NCBI GenBank assembly: GCA_963790575.1
Contig: CAWBPD010000008.1
Coordinates: forward strand, 1 to 64,000
Direction: 5' to 3'
Origin: CAVTSA01 sp963790575
Lineage (GTDB): Bacteria > Chloroflexota > Dormibacteria > Dormibacterales > Dormibacteraceae
Length of the DNA stretch: 64,000 nucleotides
Shown here in pieces: positions 32,709 through 41,660 of the stretch. Made by a program: the position numbers and the translations under genes. The notes below the pieces were generated by a model that had not been told where the DNA came from, did not search any database, and worked only from the letters and a program-made list of their open reading frames with translations. Each line of letters begins with the position of its first letter. The stretch's first letter is position 1.

Positions 32709-34142
32709 ATGGCCGATCTGCTCGCCGACCTCCGGGGCATCGTCGGGCCGGCGCACGTCGTGACCGGGGAGGCGGCCCAGGAATTCACGCATGACGCCAC
32801 CTTCCTCACGCACGACCTGCTCTGTGTGGTCCGGCCGGAGACCACCGAGGAGGTGTCGCTCCTCGTCAAGGCCTGCGCCGGGGCCGCGGCGCCGATCGTC
32901 GCCCGCGGGTCGGGCACCAGCCTGGTCGGCGGATCCGTGCCGCTGGAGGGCGGGGTCGTGCTCAGCCTCGACCGCCTCGACTCGATCGAGATCGACGCGC
33001 CCAACACGATCGCGGTCGCGGGCGCGGGTGCCATCACGGGCCAGATCGACGAGGCCGCCGGCCGCGAGGGCCTGATGTACCCGCCGGATCCCGCCAGCCT
33101 CGATATGTGCTCGATTGGCGGCAACGTGGCCTGCAACTCGGGCGGGATGCGCTGCATCAAGTACGGCCTCACCGCCGACTACGTGATGGGACTCACCGTG
33201 GTGCTGGCCGATGCACGGGTCCTCCGCCTGGGGGGACGCCTGCGCAAGCGGAGCTCCGGCTATCGGCTGGCCCAGCTCTTCGTCGGCTCCGAGGGAACGC
33301 TCGGGATCGTCACCGAGGTGATCCTGAAGCTCCTGCCCAAGCCGCGCCACCAAGCAACCGCGATGGTCGGCTTCCGAAGCCTGGAGGACGCGGCGGCGGC
33401 GGTGGCCCGGGTGCTGGGCGCGGGGCACTTCCCGGCCTGCCTGGAGATCATGGACCGGGCCACGATGGAGCTGCTCCACGACCGTCTGCCGCCGGGATTC
33501 GAACCCGACCTGGCGGCTGTCCTGCTGGTGGAGCAGGACGGGAGCGACGCCGAGCAAGTGCAGTTCGCGCTCCTGGAGATGGTGGAGCTGCTGGACGGGG
33601 CCGACAACCGCATCGCCCAGTCGTCGGTCGAGCGCGAACGCCTCTGGGAAGCGCGGCGCAGCTTCGGCAAGGTCTTGATGGGGATGCCGCACAACTTCTT
33701 CACCGAGGACGTGGCCGTTCCCATCAGCCGGGTGCCCGAGATGGCCCGTCGCATCGACGAGCTGGGCCGCCGCACCGGGGTCCGGATCGCCACCCTGGGC
33801 CACATCGGCGATGGCAACCTGCACCCGACGCTGGTCTTCGAGGATCCGCAGCGGGAGCTGATCAGCGGCATCGCGGCGCAGATCTTCCGGGACGCCATCG
33901 AGCTGGGGGGGACCATCTCCGCCGAGCACGGGCTGGGGGCGCTGAAGCGGGACTACGCGGAGCAGGAGCACGGTCCCGAGGCGCTGGCGTTGATGCGAAC
34001 CCTGAAGGAGGTGCTCGACCCGCAAGGTATTCTCAACCCGCACAAGGTCTTCCCGGTCGGGCCTGCCGACGACGACTTCCTGAACCGGATGCCGGGCTGG
34101 CTCGACGACGGGGCGGGCCGCCGGGGAGAGGCCGGCGTCTGA
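32709..34142 (+). CDS. glcD: FAD-linked 2-hydroxyacid (glycolate) oxidase, GlcD type
   Basis: 477 aa. FAD_binding_4 domain: VRPETTEEVSLLVKAC, PIVARGSGTSLVGGSVPLEG, YPPDPASLDMCSIGGNVACN, SEGTLGIVTEVILKLLPKP. C-terminal FAD-oxidase domain with GHIGDGNLHPTLVF and SAEHGLGALKRDY. Oxidises glycolate or lactate-like 2-hydroxyacids, passing electrons to the membrane chain. The usual partners GlcE and GlcF (Fe-S) are not adjacent, which fits the stand-alone FAD-dependent lactate dehydrogenase-like group. Followed by a 72-aa protein with its own GGAG site. Confidence 0.93.
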   Translation: MADLLADLRGIVGPAHVVTGEAAQEFTHDATFLTHDLLCVVRPETTEEVSLLVKACAGAAAPIVARGSGTSLVGGSVPLEGGVVLSLDRLDSIEIDAPNTIAVAGAGAITGQIDEAAGREGLMYPPDPASLDMCSIGGNVACNSGGMRCIKYGLTADYVMGLTVVLADARVLRLGGRLRKRSSGYRLAQLFVGSEGTLGIVTEVILKLLPKPRHQATAMVGFRSLEDAAAAVARVLGAGHFPACLEIMDRATMELLHDRLPPGFEPDLAAVLLVEQDGSDAEQVQFALLEMVELLDGADNRIAQSSVERERLWEARRSFGKVLMGMPHNFFTEDVAVPISRVPEMARRIDELGRRTGVRIATLGHIGDGNLHPTLVFEDPQRELISGIAAQIFRDAIELGGTISAEHGLGALKRDYAEQEHGPEALALMRTLKEVLDPQGILNPHKVFPVGPADDDFLNRMPGWLDDGAGRRGEAGV

Positions 34143-34164
34143 TCGTACTCATGAGGAGAGGTCC

Positions 34165-34383
34165 ATGCCCAGCTTCGAACAGGACATCAAGCCGCTGTTC
34201 CGGGAGTACGACCGGGAGAACATGACGTATTCGTTCGACCTCTGGAGCTATGACGACGTGAAGGCCCACGCGGACGACATCCTGGACCGGCTGGAGGAAG
34301 GCGACATGCCCTGTGACGGGCCCTGGGCAGACCAGCAGATCGCGACCTTCCGGGCCTGGATCGACGGCGGGATGGAGGCCTAG
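34165..34383 (+). CDS. Small conserved protein
   Basis: 72 aa, GGAGA upstream. Pattern PLFREYDRENMTYSFDLWSY, DDVKAHADDILDRLEEGDMP, CDGPWADQQIATFRAWIDGG. I recall similar small proteins of unknown function in high-GC bacteria. The layout (helix, MxFDLW, HADxIL, GxMPCDGPWP, FxxWxxxGM) resembles a cytochrome c-like helical fold that has lost its CxxCH heme site. Cotranscribed with the GlcD-type oxidase 22 bp upstream, so it may be an accessory to that enzyme; this is inference. Confidence 0.7.
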   Translation: MPSFEQDIKPLFREYDRENMTYSFDLWSYDDVKAHADDILDRLEEGDMPCDGPWADQQIATFRAWIDGGMEA

Positions 34384-34542
34384 GACCACCGCGGCTTCAT
34401 TGCCCGCGGCTTGCATCTGTCGGGCACCGTCGAGGACTGCGCGGAAGCGGTGACCGCTGCCGGTGGACCGGGGTTCGCGGTCCGCTGCGACCACGCCGAC
34501 GATGCAGCGGTCGAGCTCCTCGATCTCAGTGCACCCCCGTGA
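34384..34542 (+). pseudogene. SDR remnant
   Basis: About 52 codons directly after the small gene's stop, with no start codon of its own: DHRGFIARGLHLSGTVEDCA, EAVTAAGGPGFAVRCDHADD, AAVELLDLSAPP. GTVEETAEAVTAAGGxGxAVRCDHxDDAxVExL is the beta3-beta4 region of SDR enzymes. The Rossmann loop and active site are gone. Confidence 0.5.
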
Positions 34543-34548
34543 TAACCG

Positions 34549-34609
34549 CACACTGCTAGCGAAACAACCCCATCTCTATCCGAATGACGTCCGTTTGCTA
34601 GCAATGTGA
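34549..34609. repeat. Hairpin repeat, family D copy 4
   Basis: Arms of 25 nt (CACACTGCTAGCGAAACAAC... and ...GTTTGCTAGCAATGTG) around an ATCTCTATCCGA-like loop, in the convergent gap between the SDR remnant and the APH gene. Confidence 0.65.
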
Positions 34610-35509
34610 CCCATCCGGGCCCGCTGCCGGCGGTGGCGGGAGGCCGAGGAGCCGGCACGCCCACGGCAGCACCACCTCCAGCTGCGCGCGCTGGAACCCG
34701 CGGACCCGCGGAGCACCCTGTGGCGGGGGCAACCCGGCACGGCACGCGAAGAAGCCTGCCAGCCAGGTGATGATCGCGGCATCGGCGTCGGGCAGCACCT
34801 CGTCCACGGTGCCACCTCCTTCCATCGCGATCGTGTGCGCGGTCAGATGGAGATCCCACCGTGGATCTCCGCGACGCGCCAGGTTCCAGTCGAGGGCGAT
34901 CACGCGGTCGGGCAGGAAGAGCAGGTTGTCGCTGCGCAGGTCGGTGTGGACGAGGCTCGAACCCGTCGTGCGTGCCTGCCGCTGCGCGTCACACAGCAAG
35001 GGGAGGTTCCGCTCCAGCCACGCTGCGGGTAGGACGCGGTGGGCGGGTGCTGGGTCGGCGCCAACGCGTTCCCAACCGTCCCCTGTGATCTCGGGCTCAA
35101 GATCCGGTAGGCCGGCGGGCGCGGTGGTGGCCGCCAGCGCGTCGCAGAGGCGGCCGAATGCTCCCCGCGTCTGGCCCGTCCAGGGTGGTACGTGGCGGGC
35201 GTGGCTCAGGTCCTCGATGACGAGCACGGGTACGTCCGGGTCGGCCGCGATGAAGCGGGGCATGAAGGGCCGCGTGCCAAGCACACCGTACGCGCTGATC
35301 TCGGCCCGCAGCGCGGCGGCGGTGTCCGGGACGTCGCCCAGCTTCGCGAACACCGTCCGCCCGCCCGCCAGCCTCAACACTCCACGCACCGAGACGCTCC
35401 AGCCTCCGGGTGTGTATCGGTAGTCGATCACCCGAGACCCGAGCAGGCGTCCCACCTCGTGGCACAGGCGGGCCACCGGGCCCGGCTCAGGGCCGGACGA
35501 TGCTGCCAT
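34598..35509 (-). CDS. APH-family phosphotransferase
   Basis: 303 aa. N-lobe VSVRGVLRLAGGRTVFAKLG with the ATP-site Lys, VLVIEDLSHARHVPPW, catalytic loop SLVHTDLRSDNLLFL, metal-binding VIALDWNLARRGDPRWDL. Substrate unknown. Its start overlaps the end of the enolase-superfamily gene by 23 bp, and its 3' end reaches into hairpin repeat D, so the last residues (AAGPDGSHC) derive from repeat DNA. Confidence 0.87.
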   Translation of the reverse strand: MAASSGPEPGPVARLCHEVGRLLGSRVIDYRYTPGGWSVSVRGVLRLAGGRTVFAKLGDVPDTAAALRAEISAYGVLGTRPFMPRFIAADPDVPVLVIEDLSHARHVPPWTGQTRGAFGRLCDALAATTAPAGLPDLEPEITGDGWERVGADPAPAHRVLPAAWLERNLPLLCDAQRQARTTGSSLVHTDLRSDNLLFLPDRVIALDWNLARRGDPRWDLHLTAHTIAMEGGGTVDEVLPDADAAIITWLAGFFACRAGLPPPQGAPRVRGFQRAQLEVVLPWACRLLGLPPPPAAGPDGSHC

Positions 35510-36683
35510 CCCAGCGCCGCACCGGCGGCCAGGCCCCGTTCAGCTCCTGTTCCGGGAAGGGGTAGCGCGCGGCCTTCGCCTCGTCGAGGTCGATCCCGAA
35601 CCCAGGGCCGGGCGCCGGATACGCCATCCCTTCCCGGACCTCCGGGCACCCCGGAAAGACCTCGCGGAGCGCGTCCGTGGGGTGACTCCACTCCTGGATC
35701 CCGAAGTTCGGGGTTGCCAGGTCCAGGTGCAGGTTGGCGGCGTGTCCCACCGGCGAGACGTCGCCAGGGCCGTGCCAGGCCGTGCGCACACCCGAGAACT
35801 CGGCCAGCGCCGCGATCTTCCGGGCCGGCGTGAGACCGCCGACATCGGACATGTGCATGCGCAGGAAGTCGATCAACCGGTCCTGGATCAGCGGCACGTA
35901 CTCCGCCGGGTTGGTGAACAGCTCCCCCATCGCGACCGGGATCGCGGACTGCTCGCGCAGCCGCTTGAACCAGCCGATGTCCTCGGGCGCGAAGGGGTCC
36001 TCGTAGAAGAAGAGTCGGTACGGCTCGAGATCGCGCGCGAGCGTGATCGCGTTCGGCGGGCTGACCCGCTCGTGGACATCGTGCAGCAGCTCCACGCTCT
36101 CGTCGAGGCGGCTGCGCAGGTGGTCGAAGAGCCGGGGCGCGGTGCGCAGATAGAGACCCTCCTCGAAGGGGGCGTCGCGGACCGACTGGGCGCCGTAGTT
36201 GTTCGAGTTGGGGATCGCGACCTGGCAGCGGATGTAGCGATACCCCTGCTCGGCGAACGCCCCCGCCCGCTCCTCTACCTCCTCGAAGCTGGTGCCGGAG
36301 GCGTGGGTGTAGACCGGGACGCCGCGCCGCACCGGCCCCCCCAGCAGTTCGGACACGGGCATTCCCGCCACCTTCCCTTTGATGTCCCAGAGCGCCTGGT
36401 CGACGCCGGAGAGGGCGTTGTTGAGCACCGGCCCGCTGCGCCAGTACCCGCTCAGGTGCCCCACCTGCCAGATGTCCTCGACAGCGCCCGCCTCCCGACC
36501 CACCAGCAGCGGCTTCAGATAGTCCTCGACCGCCCGCACCACCGGCGTCGCCCGCTGGGTGAACGTGGCGCAGCCGAGGCGGTAGAGGCCGGGCTCGGTG
36601 GTCTCCACCTTGACCACCACCAACCGGATCCGGGCGGGCGCGGTGCAGATGGTGCGGATATCGCGAATGCGCAGCTCTGTCAT
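35487..36683 (-). CDS. Enolase-superfamily dehydratase (mandelate racemase/RspA-like)
   Basis: 398 aa from an ATG with GGAGGTCGC upstream; the longer reading begins in the DAHP synthase gene. MR/MLE N-domain, then the barrel with LHDVHERVSPPNAI (metal Asp, His pair), FFYEDPFAPEDIGW (Glu), MGELFTNPAEY (Glu) and the catalytic region TAWHGPGDVSPVGHAANLHL. The HxxxD arrangement and overall length fit the D-mannonate/D-gluconate dehydratase group (RspA, starvation sensing). Coupled to the DAHP synthase upstream (ATGA overlap). Confidence 0.92.
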   Translation of the reverse strand: MTELRIRDIRTICTAPARIRLVVVKVETTEPGLYRLGCATFTQRATPVVRAVEDYLKPLLVGREAGAVEDIWQVGHLSGYWRSGPVLNNALSGVDQALWDIKGKVAGMPVSELLGGPVRRGVPVYTHASGTSFEEVEERAGAFAEQGYRYIRCQVAIPNSNNYGAQSVRDAPFEEGLYLRTAPRLFDHLRSRLDESVELLHDVHERVSPPNAITLARDLEPYRLFFYEDPFAPEDIGWFKRLREQSAIPVAMGELFTNPAEYVPLIQDRLIDFLRMHMSDVGGLTPARKIAALAEFSGVRTAWHGPGDVSPVGHAANLHLDLATPNFGIQEWSHPTDALREVFPGCPEVREGMAYPAPGPGFGIDLDEAKAARYPFPEQELNGAWPPVRRWDGSIVRP

Positions 36684-37594
36684 GCGACCTCCGAACCTAG
36701 TCCCAGGCGGGCGCGCAGTGACGTGAGGCGGGCGACCTCCTCCTCCAGGACCCGGGCCAGGCCGGGACGCGGTTCGGGGTCGGGGCGGCGAGGGTGCACG
36801 AGGGCGGCGCGGCGCACGTCCCGGACCAACGACCGGAGCTGGTCCAGGTCGATCGCCTGCTCGCCGTCCGACCACGCCTCCTCGGGCTGGGGGTGGGCCT
36901 CGACCAGCAGCCCATCAGCGCCGGCGGCGAGGGCCGCCCGGCCCAATGCCTCCACCCAGCGCCGGTTGCCGGCCGCGTGCGAGGGATCGACCAGCACCGG
37001 GAGGTCGGTCCGTTCCCGCACCACCACCACCGCTGAGAGATCCAGCGTGTTGCGCGTGCTGGTCTCGAAGGTGCGGATCCCGCGCTCGCAGAGGATGACC
37101 TGGTGGTTGCCGCGACGGCGCAGGTATTCAGAAGCGCCCACCCACTCGTCCACCGTGGCCCCCATCCCCCGCTTCAGCAGGACCGGCCTGCCGAGATCGC
37201 CGAGGGCCTCCAGAAGCCTGTAGTTCTGCATGTTGCGGGCGCCCACCCAGAGACAGTCGACGAGATCGCCGACCAGCTCCGCCTCGCGGTCGTCCAGGAC
37301 CTCGGTGAAGAGTGGCAGGCGGGTACGGCGGCGGGCTTCGCGGAGCAGGTCGAGGCCGGCGTCGCCCAGCCCCTGGAAGCTTCCCGGCCGCGTCCGCGGC
37401 TTGAAGAGGTTGGCGCGAAGGCCGTCGACGCCCGCCTCCCACAGGAGTTCTACCTGCTCGGGGTAGCCGGGTTCGACCGAGCAGGGGCCGGCGATCAGGC
37501 AGGGGTCGCCGGCGCCGACCACAAGGGTCCCGATGCGTACTGGGCGCGTCGGCAGTGGCCCGGGCAGCTCGGGGTCCGGTTTCAGATCCAGCAC
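36680..37594 (-). CDS. aroF: 3-deoxy-7-phosphoheptulonate synthase (AroA-beta/KDO8PS-like)
   Basis: 304 aa, GTG start. Signatures: CLIAGPCSVEPGYPEQ, LRANLFKPRTRPGSFQGLG, LWVGARNMQNYRLLEALG, PVLLKRGMGATVDEWVGASE, LPVLVDPSHAAGNRRWVEAL. Condenses PEP and erythrose-4-phosphate, the first step to aromatic amino acids. A charged C-terminal helix (RVLEEEVARLTSLRARLGL) is extra and too short for a chorismate mutase. The operon partner is a sugar-acid dehydratase, an unusual pairing, so a sugar-acid or KDO-type aldol role is possible. Confidence 0.88.
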   Translation of the reverse strand: MLDLKPDPELPGPLPTRPVRIGTLVVGAGDPCLIAGPCSVEPGYPEQVELLWEAGVDGLRANLFKPRTRPGSFQGLGDAGLDLLREARRRTRLPLFTEVLDDREAELVGDLVDCLWVGARNMQNYRLLEALGDLGRPVLLKRGMGATVDEWVGASEYLRRRGNHQVILCERGIRTFETSTRNTLDLSAVVVVRERTDLPVLVDPSHAAGNRRWVEALGRAALAAGADGLLVEAHPQPEEAWSDGEQAIDLDQLRSLVRDVRRAALVHPRRPDPEPRPGLARVLEEEVARLTSLRARLGLGSEVA

Positions 37595-37808
37595 GTCTTG
37601 TCTCGTCCTCTGACTGCGTCACCCCATCCGGCCTGGCTGCCGGCGGGGGAGCTACCTGGGCGAGGGGTGCGCGGCGACGCCCGAGCTCCGGCTTCCCGCC
37701 GGCTCGGTAAACACGTAGGCGAACCACCGATAGGCCTTCGTGTGGGGCATCGTCGCCTTGCAGCGTAGCACCGGCGTACTCGGGCCTGGATCTGGCATCG
37801 TGACCAGC

Positions 37809-38561
37809 ATGGAGCTGGAGGGAAAGGTCGCCATCGTGACGGGCGCGGGAAGCGGCATCGGGCACGGGATCGCGGAGGCTCTGGCGGAAGCCGGCGCCGC
37901 GGTCGTGATCGACTACCTGGAGTACGAGGAGGAGGCGCGAGCGCTTGCGTCACGGCTTCCCAAGGCGGTCGCGGTGCGGGGCGACGTCTCATCGCGGTCC
38001 GAGGTGGAGCAGGTGGTACAGACGGCGGTCACCGAGTTCGGCGGGGTCGACTGCCTGGTGAACAACGCCGGGATCGGCCGCCGCAAGCCCTTCCTGAAGC
38101 TCACCGATGACGAGTTCTGGCAGGTGATGCACGTCAACCTGGGGGGCGTCTTTCTGTGCTCGCAGGTGGCCGGGCGCGTGATGGCGGAGCGGGGCGCGGG
38201 TGCGATCGTCAACATCTCGTCCATTCACGAGGACGCGACGTTCCCGGATGCCGCCGCCTACTGCAGTTCCAAGGGCGGGATCCGGATGCTCATGCGTCAG
38301 CTCGCGTTTGAGTTGGGGCCGCTCGGGATCCGCGTCAACAACGTGGCCCCGGGTGCGATCCGGAGCCGCATGACGAGCCCGCTGGTTCAGAATCCGGCGC
38401 TGGCGGCCCGCGCACGCGAGGTGATCCCGCTGGGCCGGATGGGGCAGGTGTCCGAGGTGGCGTCGCTGGTCCGGTTCTTGTGCTCCGACGCCGCCAGCTA
38501 CATCACCGGTGGGACCTACTACGTTGACGGCGGACTGGTCCAGTTCTCGGAGTTCGTGTAG
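37809..38561 (+). CDS. SDR oxidoreductase (glucose 1-dehydrogenase-like)
   Basis: 250 aa, ATG opening MELEGKVAIVTGAGSGIGHG; a GTG three codons earlier is possible. NNAGIGRRKPFLKL, ISSIHEDATFPDAAAYCSSK with Ser, Tyr and Lys of the active site, VNNVAPGAIRSRM, YVDGGLVQ. Classical SDR with NAD(P). The 214 bp before it hold no clear gene. Convergent with zwf across a hairpin repeat. Confidence 0.9.
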   Translation: MELEGKVAIVTGAGSGIGHGIAEALAEAGAAVVIDYLEYEEEARALASRLPKAVAVRGDVSSRSEVEQVVQTAVTEFGGVDCLVNNAGIGRRKPFLKLTDDEFWQVMHVNLGGVFLCSQVAGRVMAERGAGAIVNISSIHEDATFPDAAAYCSSKGGIRMLMRQLAFELGPLGIRVNNVAPGAIRSRMTSPLVQNPALAARAREVIPLGRMGQVSEVASLVRFLCSDAASYITGGTYYVDGGLVQFSEFV

Positions 38562-38582
38562 CCCGCTCGCCCCCGTAGCGGG

Positions 38583-38640
38583 ACATTGCCAGCAGTGCAA
38601 CCTCATTCCGCTCCCGATGACGTTGCATCGCCGGCAATGT
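38583..38640. repeat. Hairpin repeat, family D copy 5
   Basis: Nearly perfect 24-bp arms (ACATTGCCAGCAGTGCAACC against GTTGCATCGCCGGCAATGT) around a 10-nt loop TCCGCTCCCG, in the convergent SDR-zwf gap. The clearest member of the family. Confidence 0.75.
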
Positions 38641-38659
38641 GACCCCACCGGGGCCTGCG

Positions 38660-40061
38660 TCAGCGGGTGCCGGGCTCGTCTCCCGAGGTGACCCAGCGGC
38701 CCCCGCCGCCGGCACCGATCAGGTCGTCCGCCGACTCCGGACCCCAGGTGCCGGGCGCGTAGGTCTCCGGGTGGCCCTGCGCCTCCCATGCCGCCACCAC
38801 CGGGTCCACGATCTCCCAGGATCGCTCGATCTCGCCGCCGCTGGGGAAGGAAGTGTGCCCTCCGGTCAGCACCTCCGAGAGCACGTTCTCGTAAGCATCG
38901 GCGAGCGGGGATCGGGTCAGGGACTGGTACTCCAGCTTGAGGCCCGCCGGCACCACCTCGAAGCGCGGTCCCGGGCGCTTGGCGGCGATGCGGAGCAGGA
39001 TTCCCTCGTCAGGCTGGAAGCGGATCACGATCAAGGTCGGAAGCGCCCGCTGCGTGAACCCGTCGGACCGCAGCGCGGGTGAGTCCTTCAGCCGGATCAC
39101 CGCCTCGGTCAGCCGGCGCCGGAGCGCCTTGCCGGTCCGGAAGAAGAAGGGGACGCCCTGCCAGCGCCAGTTCTCGATCACCAGCTTGGCCGCCGCGTAG
39201 GTCTCCCGGCGCGAGTCAAAGGTGACGCCCTCCGCGTCCAGGTACCCGTCGTACTGCCCCCGCACCGCCAGCGTGGGGTCGATCGGCTGTACCGCGCGCA
39301 GCAGTTCGAGCTTGGCCTGGCTGATGTCGGCGGGGGCAAAGGTGCTGGGCGGCTCCATCGCGATCAGCGCCAGCAGCTGCAGGACATGGTTTTGCACCAT
39401 GTCACGCACCGCGCCGGTGGAATCGTAGTAGCCGGCACGCGTCCCGATGTCGTCCTGCTCGGCCGCCGTGATCTGGATCCATTCGATCATCGTGCGGTTC
39501 CAGATCGGCTCGAAGAGCGCGTTGCTGAAGCGGAAGGCGAGGACGTTCTGCACCGTGTCCTTGGCCAGGTAGTGGTCGATGAGATAGATCTGGCTGGGGT
39601 CGAAGAGTTCGTTCAGCTTCGCGTTCAACTGCCGCGAGGTGGCCACATCCCGGCCCAGCGGCTTCTCCATCACGATCCGCTCGTTCCCGCCCCGCTCGGC
39701 GAGACCGGCCGCCCGGAGGCTGGCCAGGATGGGATCGAAGGTGGACGGCGGCGTCGCGAGATAGAAGATGACGTGCTCGGCGCCCTGGATGGCCTGCTTC
39801 AGCGGCTGGAAGGTGGCGGGGTCGTCGATAGTCGAGCTGAATCCAGTTGGCGGTCTGCGAGAGCTCGTCGTTGCCGCTGCTCTCACGGACCAGTTGCGGG
39901 AACTCACCGTCGCGGTGAGCGGAACGGCCGGCGCCGTGAAGCTGCACGCCGCCCCGGGCTGAGCGCGCCTGATGGCCGAGCGCGGGGAGGATTTTGCGCC
40001 GGGCCAAATCCCCGGACGCACCGAAGATGACAAGCTGCGTGCGGGCGTTAGTCGTGGGCAC
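38660..40061 (-). pseudogene. zwf: Glucose-6-phosphate 1-dehydrogenase, one frameshift
   Basis: Starts at a GTG as PTTNARTQLVIFGASGDLAR with the NADP-binding GASGDLA. It continues through ESSGNDELSQTANWIQLDY, then breaks near 39830 and resumes in another frame at DDPATFQPLKQAIQGAEHV. The active-site block YLIDHYLAKDTVQN, with the catalytic His, and EKPLGRD, PIWNRTMIEWIQIT and FFFRTGKAL are all present. About 467 aa when restored, normal for the family. First step of the oxidative pentose phosphate pathway, making NADPH. All motifs survive, so a recent mutation or sequencing indel is likelier than long-term decay. Confidence 0.85.
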
Positions 40062-40108
40062 CGCTTCCCATCATCGCACCCTCACCGCGGGAGGTCGAGA
40101 ACGCCCGT

Positions 40109-40828
40109 CTAGTCCCGTCGAGCCCCCTCGTCGTGTGGCTGGGCGGTGGTCTGATGGTCACCTTCGACCCAAGCGAACGGGTTCGCGGCGTCGGTCGAGG
40201 CTGCCTCCCGGGAAGCGTCGGCGGTGATCGGGGGCGCGACGCTGTCCGAGCCGGGTACGTCCGCAGCCTCGGCTTTGACCTCCGCCTCCGCCGGCTCGGC
40301 GGGGGCCACTGGCTCCGCCGGTGTGGTCACGGCGGCGGCAGCGTCCGGCTCCTCCACGCTCCCCGCAGGCGAGACCTCTACGGCCCCGACCGTGTCCAGT
40401 GAGTGCGGAGAGGTCGCCGCCTCCGGTACCTCGGCGGTCGCGTCTTCTGCCACCGGGGAGAAGCCCTCCCAGGGGCCGTCGGACGCACCTCCGACCGCAC
40501 CGTTAGAGGCACCATCGACGGCGGTTCCCAACGCCTCAGGGCTGTTCTGACCCCCCGGCGGCGGGTCGAGCACGGCGACCGCGGATCCTTCGGATGCCGG
40601 TTCCGGCTCCTCCTCGACGGTGGCGGTCGAGGTGGCGAAGTTGCTGTTCGGCTCCTCCTCGAATGCCTCTCGCATCTGCTGCGTGAGACCGTCGCGGGCA
40701 GCCTGGAACTCGCGGAGCATCCTGCCCATCTGAGCCCCCATCTTGGGCAACCGGCTGGGCCCGAAGATGATGAGCGCCAGCGCCAGCAGGATCACGACGT
40801 ACAGCGGATGAAAACCAAGAAAGTCCAC
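40109..40828 (-). CDS. tatA: TatA/TatB-type twin-arginine translocase subunit with long acidic tail
   Basis: 239 aa, GTG start with AAGGA upstream. N-terminal membrane helix PLYVVILLALALIIFGPSRL with the FGPSRLP hinge and an amphipathic helix (MGAQMGRMLREFQAARDGLT), the TatA/B signature. The remaining about 170 residues are an Ala/Glu/Pro/Thr-rich disordered tail, far longer than the usual 20-60. Supplies the Tat pore needed for the exported DUF1800, DUF1501 and ferritin-like proteins in this window. tatC is not adjacent. Confidence 0.88.
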   Translation of the reverse strand: MDFLGFHPLYVVILLALALIIFGPSRLPKMGAQMGRMLREFQAARDGLTQQMREAFEEEPNSNFATSTATVEEEPEPASEGSAVAVLDPPPGGQNSPEALGTAVDGASNGAVGGASDGPWEGFSPVAEDATAEVPEAATSPHSLDTVGAVEVSPAGSVEEPDAAAAVTTPAEPVAPAEPAEAEVKAEAADVPGSDSVAPPITADASREAASTDAANPFAWVEGDHQTTAQPHDEGARRD

Positions 40829-40934
40829 GCGAAATGTCCTTCGTGCCAGGGTACGACGCGGACCGGAATCAGTCCTTCCGTCCGTTCACCAGCCCTTCAC
40901 CCGCCGCTGAGGCGCCCGCTGCTTTCCTGGGACC

Positions 40935-41660
40935 ATGGAGTTGATGCACGCGCGCGCGACCGGCCGGCTCACCAACGGCCGGGACCTGGGCGAACTCACC
41001 ACCGCCGACGGACGCAGGGTCCGCGACCGACTCCTCTTCAGATCCGACGACACCGGCTGGGCTCAGGGCACCCGGTCGCCGGCTCTGCCCAATCGGTTGG
41101 CGACCGTCTTCGACCTGCGCCGGCCAGAGGAGATCGCGGCGCGCGGGCTGCCGTGGTTCGTCGATGACAGCACGCGCCGCATCAACCAGAACCTGGTGCC
41201 GGTAGGCACGGTGGCGAGCACGATCACCAGAGAGAGCGACCTCACCGACTTCTACCTCCGCCTGTTCGAAGCGCAGACAGCGAGCCTGGGGGCGATCGCG
41301 ACCGAGCTGGCGCGCACGGAAGAGCTTCCGGCGGCCGTGTATTGCGTCGCCGGCAAGGATCGCACCGGGGTGGTGGTGGCGACCGTGGGCCGCCTGCTCG
41401 GCGTCACAGACGAGGCGCTGGTGGCCGACTACACCAAAAGTGCCCTCTTCATGGAGGGGGTGCGCGAATCCGGCCAGCTCGGTGACCTCGGCCGGGTGGT
41501 GATGCCTCTGTTCGATGCTCCAGCGGAGGCGATGCGCTTGTTCCTGGAGGAGCTGACCTCCAGGTACCCCACTCCCTACGAGTTGACGGGACGGCTCGGA
41601 CTCGGTCCGTCCGCCGTGCCCGCGCTGCGTGACCGCTACTTGTCGCCGGGGTCCGTGTAG
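40935..41660 (+). CDS. Tyrosine/dual-specificity phosphatase (Y_phosphatase3)
   Basis: 241 aa. N-terminal GRLTNGRDLGELTTADGRRV and LLFRSDD, the general acid region TVFDLRRPEE, and the P-loop YCVAGKDRTG with nucleophile Cys and Arg (CX5R). Cytoplasmic, 241 aa is normal. Dephosphorylates protein tyrosine or a small phosphoester. Its 3' end overlaps the convergent MarR gene by 25 bp. Confidence 0.9.
   Translation: MELMHARATGRLTNGRDLGELTTADGRRVRDRLLFRSDDTGWAQGTRSPALPNRLATVFDLRRPEEIAARGLPWFVDDSTRRINQNLVPVGTVASTITRESDLTDFYLRLFEAQTASLGAIATELARTEELPAAVYCVAGKDRTGVVVATVGRLLGVTDEALVADYTKSALFMEGVRESGQLGDLGRVVMPLFDAPAEAMRLFLEELTSRYPTPYELTGRLGLGPSAVPALRDRYLSPGSV

Noticed and set aside
33490..33510. tRNA-like GGATTCGAACCC
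   Set aside because: It lies within the coding frame of the GlcD-type gene and no cloverleaf can be built around it.
32412..34043. 543-aa reading antisense to the GlcD-type gene
   Set aside because: The opposite strand encodes a complete FAD oxidase with all motifs; long antisense frames are expected at this GC content.
37652..37808. Small leftward peptide before the SDR gene (MPHTKAYRWFAYVFTEPAG)
   Set aside because: About 32 codons with no ribosome-binding site or recognisable family; could be a remnant but cannot be supported.
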